From NCBI GenBank assembly GCA_030621255.1, contig JAUXHZ010000027.1, positions 1-9,008 on the forward strand: a DNA stretch of 9,008 bases, given 5' to 3'. A program made the translations under genes and the position numbers. Below the pieces are notes generated by a model. The model saw only the letters and a list, made by a program, of their open reading frames with translations, was not told the origin of the DNA and ran no database searches. This document shows positions 1 to 4,398 of this stretch, piece by piece; the stretch's first letter is position 1; each line of letters starts with the position of its first letter. This DNA comes from Candidatus Latescibacterota bacterium. Its GTDB lineage: Bacteria; Krumholzibacteriota; Krumholzibacteriia; Krumholzibacteriales; WJIX01.

Positions 1-166
1 TCTTTCCAACGGCAGCGTAAATAAACACGGCGGCTAGGACGATTCTTGCAAACACTACAAGATACTGGTTGAATGCCCGTCTGTTAAAATCCCTTTTCAG
101 CGCGGGTTCCATCAACAGTTCCCTTAAAGCTGAACCCTCTGTTATGAATATATCTTTATTTATCAC
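1..166 (-). CDS. MauE/DoxX-like membrane protein, N-terminal fragment (runs off window)
   Basis: This is the 5' part of a gene that continues beyond the left edge, and 55 codons are visible. I chose a GTG start at 166-164 because it overlaps the TGA of the rhodanese gene (GTGA) and has GAAAAAGGATTAGA just before it. An in-frame ATG at 112-110 is an alternative. After a polar stretch of about 35 residues comes a membrane segment, roughly residues 37-54, reading YLVVFARIVLAAVFIYAAVGK. The R-[IL]-x-L-[GA]-x-x-[FW]-I-[YF]-A-[AG]-x-x-K pattern is typical of the first helix of MauE/DoxX redox-associated membrane proteins, a four-helix family linked to disulfide and thiol chemistry. Coupling to a rhodanese-like gene supports a thiol or sulfur redox role in the inner membrane. 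The family call rests on one helix, so it is moderate. Confidence 0.68.
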   Translation of the reverse strand, partial: MINKDIFITEGSALRELLMEPALKRDFNRRAFNQYLVVFARIVLAAVFIYAAVGK

Positions 167-657
167 TCTAATCCTTTTTCAACCGGAAGTCCTTCCCTCT
201 CCCAATTTGAAAAACCTTCTTTGTACACATAGACATTGTGGTATCCCAACGCAAGAAGTTCCCTTGCCAGGAAACTCGAGCTATCACAGACCGGCGACGA
301 ACAATACACAATTATCTCACTCTCAGGATCAAGGAAAGGAAGAACCTTATCTGCAAACCGGCCAAATTGATAATAATCAAACAATATCGCTCCGGGGATA
401 TGTCCTTCTCTGTAATCACTTTCTGTTCTGGCATCTAAAAAGATACTTTTCTCTTTACTCATCGTCCTGAATTGTTTCAGGCCAATTAGATCAATACTCC
501 CGTCCACTCCGTTATCCGAGGTTTCATCAATTTCCCCGTTAGCAATTTTACTAAATGGATTAATTCCATTATCAGAGAAAGCATTGTATGTAAAAGCAAT
601 TGCCGCACTTATACCGCAAACAGCAACCGCTTGAATTAGAACACTCCGTATTTTCAT
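163..657 (-). CDS. Membrane-anchored rhodanese-like (sulfurtransferase) protein
   Basis: The protein has 164 residues. Residues 5-25 form a hydrophobic N-terminal segment (signal anchor or uncleaved signal), which places the catalytic domain in the periplasm. A linker of about 30 residues leads to one rhodanese domain (about 55-160). Its landmarks are FLDARTESDYREGHIPGA (73-90), the active-site loop YCSSPVCDSS (118-127) with the presumed catalytic Cys119, and the closing EGFSNWEREGLPV. Rhodaneses carry sulfane sulfur as a persulfide on this cysteine. Here the loop holds a second cysteine, Cys124, and has Asp-Ser where many family members have an arginine, so thiol-disulfide chemistry is also possible. 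The stop overlaps the start of the downstream MauE/DoxX-like gene. There is no clear Shine-Dalgarno before ATG 657, while a sigma-54-like promoter lies about 90 bases upstream. Family call firm; substrate unknown. Confidence 0.9.
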   Translation of the reverse strand: MKIRSVLIQAVAVCGISAAIAFTYNAFSDNGINPFSKIANGEIDETSDNGVDGSIDLIGLKQFRTMSKEKSIFLDARTESDYREGHIPGAILFDYYQFGRFADKVLPFLDPESEIIVYCSSPVCDSSSFLARELLALGYHNVYVYKEGFSNWEREGLPVEKGLE

Positions 658-745
658 TATAAAACCAACTATTACAAAATGGGAAAACTATGCTCCAGAT
701 ATGGTTTGTATACTCGTTCGGAACTTCGCCGACTCCGCTTAGCCC

Positions 746-761
746 GCACGGGCTGTGCCAA
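746..761 (-). promoter_or_regulatory. Putative sigma-54 (RpoN) -24/-12 promoter
   Basis: On the minus strand the gap between the lipoprotein gene and the rhodanese gene reads TTGGCAC-AGCCC-GTGC. The -24 element TGGCAC is perfect, the -12 element is GTGC against the consensus TTGC, and the GG and GC are separated by exactly ten bases, as sigma-54 promoters require. The predicted start near 734 would give a leader of about 75 bases before the rhodanese ATG. The motif overlaps a GC palindrome (741-754), which could explain part of the match. No enhancer-binding site was identified. Confidence 0.4.
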
Positions 762-789
762 AAATGTTTGAATTTAATAAAAGCCGCTC

Positions 790-1839
790 TTACCAAATAC
801 TATAAAATATCCCTTCTCTAAGGGTGCCGGCAAATATTACGTTATCACTCCTTATAGCTATATCCTGAATCTCAAGATCGGGCAATCCGGCAGAAACCGC
901 TTCCCAGGAAGAACCCTGATTTGACAGCCTGAATACTCCGTTACCATAGGTTCCGGCATAGATTGCTCCATTTGAATCCACTTCGAGGCACCTGATATCT
1001 ACTGATTGCCCAAAGATATCAGGAAAGCCGCAATTATGCTGTACCCACATGCTGCTGTCAACTTTAGCCGGATCTGTTTCATAGTAGCAGAAAAATCCGC
1101 CAAAACCCCCTATTAAATTGCCGTCCTCTCTGAAAGTCAGGCAATTAATTGAAAGAGGAAAGTATCCAACTGTGAATAATTCCAGAGCATCCCAGCTATT
1201 TCCATCAACCTTTCCCTTGTAAACATCCCCCCCCCAGCTGGCTGAGTAGATATCTTCTTCAGAATTTATTATCAATCCATTGTTAATAAAATCTTTGTTC
1301 TCCAGATCGGCTCCAACATTTATCCAGTTTTGCCCGCTATCTTCGGAACGATATATCCCGGCCCCGCTTACGGCGGCAAACAGAAAATTGTTCTCTCCGG
1401 CAACAATTCCGCGGATATCAACAAACAATCCAACACCCAATGTATCCACAACAGCCAAGCTATCCCCATTATCAGAAGAGGAGAATATCAATCCCTCTTT
1501 AGAACCTATAAACAAGTCATCGTTACTGCTAAAAGCAAAAGATCTAATCGTGTACAGCATAGTATCAACATTCACTGTGTCAGTCATTGCCCACGTTCTG
1601 CCATTATCTCTCGTGTAATACAACGCTCTGCTGTTTTCCACCAAAAGCACATAAAGGTCATCATTGGAATTGAATGCCATTGAAAGAACATGGCCGCCTA
1701 TCTGTCCATCCGTTGCTTCCCAGACTGATTGCGTGGAAACCCCCGGCTTTATCATTTCTTCCTCACTGCACCCATAGCCTACAATAACAAAAACCGATAA
1801 AACCAGAATTGTTAGCACCCTGAAATTCAAACCCCTCAC
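790..1839 (-). CDS. Putative lipoprotein with Asp-box (BNR-type) beta-propeller
   Basis: The protein has 349 residues from GTG 1839. I prefer this start because AAGGAGG lies seven bases upstream; a GTG at 1866 would add nine residues and leave no good ribosome-binding site. Residues 4-22 are a hydrophobic signal ending in VGYGC, with Cys24 the likely lipidated residue, although the lipobox is weak (Tyr at -2). The rest is a repeat protein with Asp-box motifs S/T-x-D-x-G-x-x-W: TRDNGRTW (76-83), SSDNGDSL (121-128), SEDSGQNW (165-172) and a degenerate SNQGSSW (306-312), each followed by strands of the type D-L-Y/F-V/I-G. This is the architecture of sialidase/BNR and PSII-assembly-factor-like propellers. 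No sialidase catalytic residues are recognisable, so a binding or structural envelope role is more likely than an enzyme. A run of nine G bases lies in codons 202-205. Confidence 0.83.
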   Translation of the reverse strand: MRGLNFRVLTILVLSVFVIVGYGCSEEEMIKPGVSTQSVWEATDGQIGGHVLSMAFNSNDDLYVLLVENSRALYYTRDNGRTWAMTDTVNVDTMLYTIRSFAFSSNDDLFIGSKEGLIFSSSDNGDSLAVVDTLGVGLFVDIRGIVAGENNFLFAAVSGAGIYRSEDSGQNWINVGADLENKDFINNGLIINSEEDIYSASWGGDVYKGKVDGNSWDALELFTVGYFPLSINCLTFREDGNLIGGFGGFFCYYETDPAKVDSSMWVQHNCGFPDIFGQSVDIRCLEVDSNGAIYAGTYGNGVFRLSNQGSSWEAVSAGLPDLEIQDIAIRSDNVIFAGTLREGIFYSIW

Positions 1840-1846
1840 TTCGGCT

Positions 1847-1853
1847 CCTCCTT
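1847..1853 (-). promoter_or_regulatory. Ribosome-binding site fixing the lipoprotein start
   Basis: AAGGAGG is a near-perfect anti-Shine-Dalgarno match seven bases before GTG 1839. It lies downstream of the alternative GTG at 1866, so it argues for the shorter protein. Confidence 0.75.
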
Positions 1854-1874
1854 CCAGTTGGACCACCCGTCAAT

Positions 1875-1901
1875 ATTATATTACAAACGAATATGTTCCA
1901 A
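1875..1901 (-). promoter_or_regulatory. Candidate sigma-70-type promoter for the lipoprotein gene
   Basis: On the minus strand TTGGAA (1901-1896) is followed after 15 bases by a perfect TATAAT (1880-1875). The spacing is two bases shorter than ideal. A start near 1868 would give a leader of about 30 bases, which agrees with translation from GTG 1839 rather than GTG 1866. The rest of the divergent gap up to 2081 is AT-rich. I see no equally good promoter facing the ParB-like gene, although AT-rich hexamers such as GATAAT occur near 1990. Confidence 0.35.
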
Positions 1902-2081
1902 TTTTCTCTGATATAAAATACACCAACACTGCATTACTGCCTGCAAATTAAGACAGCTCGCATTTCATATATACAATTTACTACATTAAAGATAATAAAT
2001 TCAAGCTCATCCGCAACATAGAAGAAAATATTTTTTCAATGTTTGCTGGAAAATGAATCTGGAAACTGCTTTAATAATATT

Positions 2082-3086
2082 ATGAAAGGCAGCACTACGC
2101 ATTTTTACAAGGAATTGACTGAAATAGCCCCCTCCGATATTAAGATCGGCAGGGACGCGCCTCTTAGGATAAGACGACACCTTCCGGGAGAAAGAGCTGA
2201 GAGTAAAAGTGATCAGCAGCTTTCCATTTCCATCGCGGAGTTGGGACTGCTCCACTCTCCCGCGCTTCTAAAACCGGAGAACGGAAACCCTGAAGATGGA
2301 ATTGTTATTTTCGGCCACCGGCGTATTGCCGCCGCCGCGGCCACGGCCGGAGAAAAAAAAATAAGCGCCGTTATTGTTTCGTGTCCAGGAGCTGAAATTA
2401 ATGAAATAATAGCTCTTCGCCTGGAAGAACTTTCGTCGGGAGCCACGCTCTCCGAACTTGAAAAGATAATCACAATTGATAAAATTGCCGCTTTTTCCGG
2501 GCGCCCCGCTGAAGAAATGCTGCCTATGCTCTCGAAAGTCTATGGAAGAAAACTTTCAAGTAATTATCTTTACCGGCTCTTAAATTTACTGAAGCTTGAA
2601 AGCAATATTCTGGAAGCCTTGCATACCGGCGCCATTTCCACCGGAGACCTTTTAGCCTTATCAGAACACCCCCATGTAGACCAGGCTAAAGCCGCCTTTC
2701 TCCTGGCCGGCGAAACTCTCAGCCGTGGCAAACAAAAAGAAGCAGTCCGTCTCATGCTGTACCTTGCAGATCAGGGCAAGGAAAGGTGGGACAAATTCCT
2801 CTCTGATTTCCGCCGCGGGGAAGATTCTCTGGTTGAATTACTTCACAACGCATGTTATCCAGTCCTTCAGAGTGATCTGAAACATATTTCAACAATCATA
2901 AATAGTATCGGCCTTCCGAGAAATGCCGTAATTACGCCCCCCGGCAATCTCGAAGGCGGACACTATACACTTCGTGTAAAGATCCGCGATAAAGAATCTT
3001 TCTCCGCAATTCTGGCAAAACTTAACAGATTCTCCCGAGAGGACGGCATTTCAGCATTGCTGAACATCCTTAAAGGGACAAAATAG
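2082..3086 (+). CDS. Orphan ParB-like protein (ParB/Srx-fold domain plus helix-turn-helix)
   Basis: The protein has 334 residues from ATG 2082. The frame is open back to a TTG at 2043, and neither start has a convincing Shine-Dalgarno. Residues 12-100 match a ParB N-terminal domain: SDIKIGRDAPLRIRR, then SISIAELGLLHSPALLKP and the phosphate-contact box GHRRIAAAAAT (78-88). Canonical ParB proteins have GERR here and bind CTP; GHRR variants are known. Residues 105-195 are helical, with a ParB-type HTH including LSSNYLYRLLNLLKLESNILEALHTG. The C-terminal ~140 residues are helical at first and end in a small domain with strand pattern HYTLRVKI, which I do not recognise. ParB proteins bind parS sites and normally work with ParA, but no parA is adjacent and I see no obvious parS-like palindrome nearby. 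It could be a chromosomal ParB or Noc-like paralogue, or a transcription regulator. The gene faces the pilin operon with an 18-base gap between stops. Confidence 0.8.
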   Translation: MKGSTTHFYKELTEIAPSDIKIGRDAPLRIRRHLPGERAESKSDQQLSISIAELGLLHSPALLKPENGNPEDGIVIFGHRRIAAAAATAGEKKISAVIVSCPGAEINEIIALRLEELSSGATLSELEKIITIDKIAAFSGRPAEEMLPMLSKVYGRKLSSNYLYRLLNLLKLESNILEALHTGAISTGDLLALSEHPHVDQAKAAFLLAGETLSRGKQKEAVRLMLYLADQGKERWDKFLSDFRRGEDSLVELLHNACYPVLQSDLKHISTIINSIGLPRNAVITPPGNLEGGHYTLRVKIRDKESFSAILAKLNRFSREDGISALLNILKGTK

Positions 3087-3104
3087 TAGTATGAGCGACG
3101 GGGA

Positions 3105-4367
3105 CTACTTCTCCCTCCACGAAAGTACGATACAGGGCATCGCTCCGCTCAGCGCCTGCGAGATCGCATCCTTGCTGTACAGAACCGCTGCGTTTCCCGA
3201 ACTGAAATTGAAATCGGACGTACCCCTGACAATCATACTGCCCAGAACCCAGGGCGTCCCCGTGAACTTAACGTCCCCTTCGACATAGATCAGCCCCCGG
3301 TATACGAAACTTCCTGCCGCTTTAAGATCGCCGGTAACATAGAGCAACCCCTCCCCGACAAGGTTACTCGTGATGCTGGCGTCTCCGTTGATATATGTTA
3401 CACCATTGAGCGGATCGGTAATAGCCGTATTATCGGCATTGGCCAGCATATCGTTCACCTCTGCCTGCGAAAGGCCGAGTACCTCATAAAGGGAATAGAA
3501 CGGATTGGTCGCCGCGTTGTCTATCGGCATCGGACTTCCCGCCACGTCCGCGCTCCCTATCGTTTTTACCTGGTCTCCCGTAGACGTCACGCCGGGAAGA
3601 TTCCCGCTCGAGAGATGCCATGCGGCACAGGCGTTCGGCTGTGTCCACGGAGGTGTATTTATGCTATGGTTATACCCGCAGAACGCGCAGTTACCGGTTA
3701 ACTTTACAGCTTTGTCAACGTAGAGGCATCCAAGTGTACGGGCCACTATAGTCCTTTTTGTAACCTCTGCCTCAATCACACGTTCACCGTCCGCCGATTT
3801 TCCCGCTACCGTGACTATCTCGACGGGGAACCCCGACGTAAAATTCTCCGGTGGTATCTGCAGGGGATCATACCTTACTATCTCATTCTGTTCCCTGGCG
3901 CTGTTTCCGTTTAGGTCTTCCCATTTGTGTTTGATCGTCAGAATCCCGTCCGTCCCCGAAGCTTCACTGTAATTAAGGTATGGGCTGTTCGGATCCTGTA
4001 TAGTGCCGGTTGTGATCACGCTGCCCGCAGATGGGGTAACAGCGGCCGGCTGAGCTAGATATACTTTCGTTTCCCAGTTAGGATCGTATGGTTCTGAATC
4101 TCCGATCGCTATGTTGCCCGACCATCCGCCGACCGTCCCTGTAGTCGGATTGGGCAGCGAAAGCCTGTGTATTGCTTCGTTCATCCCCGCTTCGGCAACA
4201 AAGAGACACTGTGTCGTCTTTCGCTGGTTCCCCGAGATTTTCAGCTCCATAGAAGAGACCATCACCATTGTCACGCCGATCATCGAAATAGCAAAAAGGA
4301 CTATCAAGGTAACCACGAGGATGTTACCTCTTTCGTCGGCTACAGCATTAATTCTTTTTGTCTTCAT
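3105..4367 (-). CDS. pilX: PilX-like minor pilin with beta-solenoid-like C-terminal part
   Basis: The protein has 420 residues, is the last gene of the pilin operon, and starts 31 bases after the PilW-like gene with AAAGGA upstream of ATG 4367. The N-terminus ERGNILVVTLIVLFAISM (12-29) is a hydrophobic pilin helix followed by SSMELKISGNQRKTTQCLFVAEAGMNEAI, the PilX N-terminal signature. The residue equivalent to Glu5 is valine, as in GspK/PilX-class pilins that can sit at the pseudopilus tip. Residues 151-162 (DLNGNSAREQNE) resemble an EF-hand loop. The second half has regularly spaced strand motifs such as CLYVDKAVKLTGN, TYINGDASIT, LLYVTGDLKAAGSF, LIYVEGDVKFTG and SMIVRGTSDFNFSSG. These look like a bactofilin-like or right-handed beta-solenoid. 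Six cysteines are present, three of them clustered (227, 230, 247). It probably belongs to the tip-initiating minor pilin complex. The gene symbol is by position and N-terminal family, not proven orthology. Confidence 0.85.
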   Translation of the reverse strand: MKTKRINAVADERGNILVVTLIVLFAISMIGVTMVMVSSMELKISGNQRKTTQCLFVAEAGMNEAIHRLSLPNPTTGTVGGWSGNIAIGDSEPYDPNWETKVYLAQPAAVTPSAGSVITTGTIQDPNSPYLNYSEASGTDGILTIKHKWEDLNGNSAREQNEIVRYDPLQIPPENFTSGFPVEIVTVAGKSADGERVIEAEVTKRTIVARTLGCLYVDKAVKLTGNCAFCGYNHSINTPPWTQPNACAAWHLSSGNLPGVTSTGDQVKTIGSADVAGSPMPIDNAATNPFYSLYEVLGLSQAEVNDMLANADNTAITDPLNGVTYINGDASITSNLVGEGLLYVTGDLKAAGSFVYRGLIYVEGDVKFTGTPWVLGSMIVRGTSDFNFSSGNAAVLYSKDAISQALSGAMPCIVLSWREK

Positions 4368-4398
4368 ATCGTTCCAATCCTTTCTGCATCCGCCGGCA

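Noticed and set aside
741..754. AGCCCGCACGGGCT palindrome as a Rho-independent terminator of the lipoprotein gene
   Set aside because: The loop is too small and no T-run follows on the minus strand; the sequence fits the sigma-54-like motif better.
572..796. 74-codon minus-strand frame overlapping the rhodanese start
   Set aside because: It runs through the promoter gap and then overlaps the rhodanese N-terminus out of frame; composition is not protein-like and there is no ribosome site.
2353..2361. Run of nine A in the ParB-like gene as a programmed slippage site
   Set aside because: It lacks a dnaX-like A-AAA-AAG heptamer with a stimulatory hairpin, and the main frame continues intact; probably just Lys codons.
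3085..3109. AGTAGT/ACTACT inverted repeat spanning both convergent stop codons
   Set aside because: A six-base-pair, AU-containing stem with a 13-base loop and no T-run on either strand is too weak to call a bidirectional terminator.
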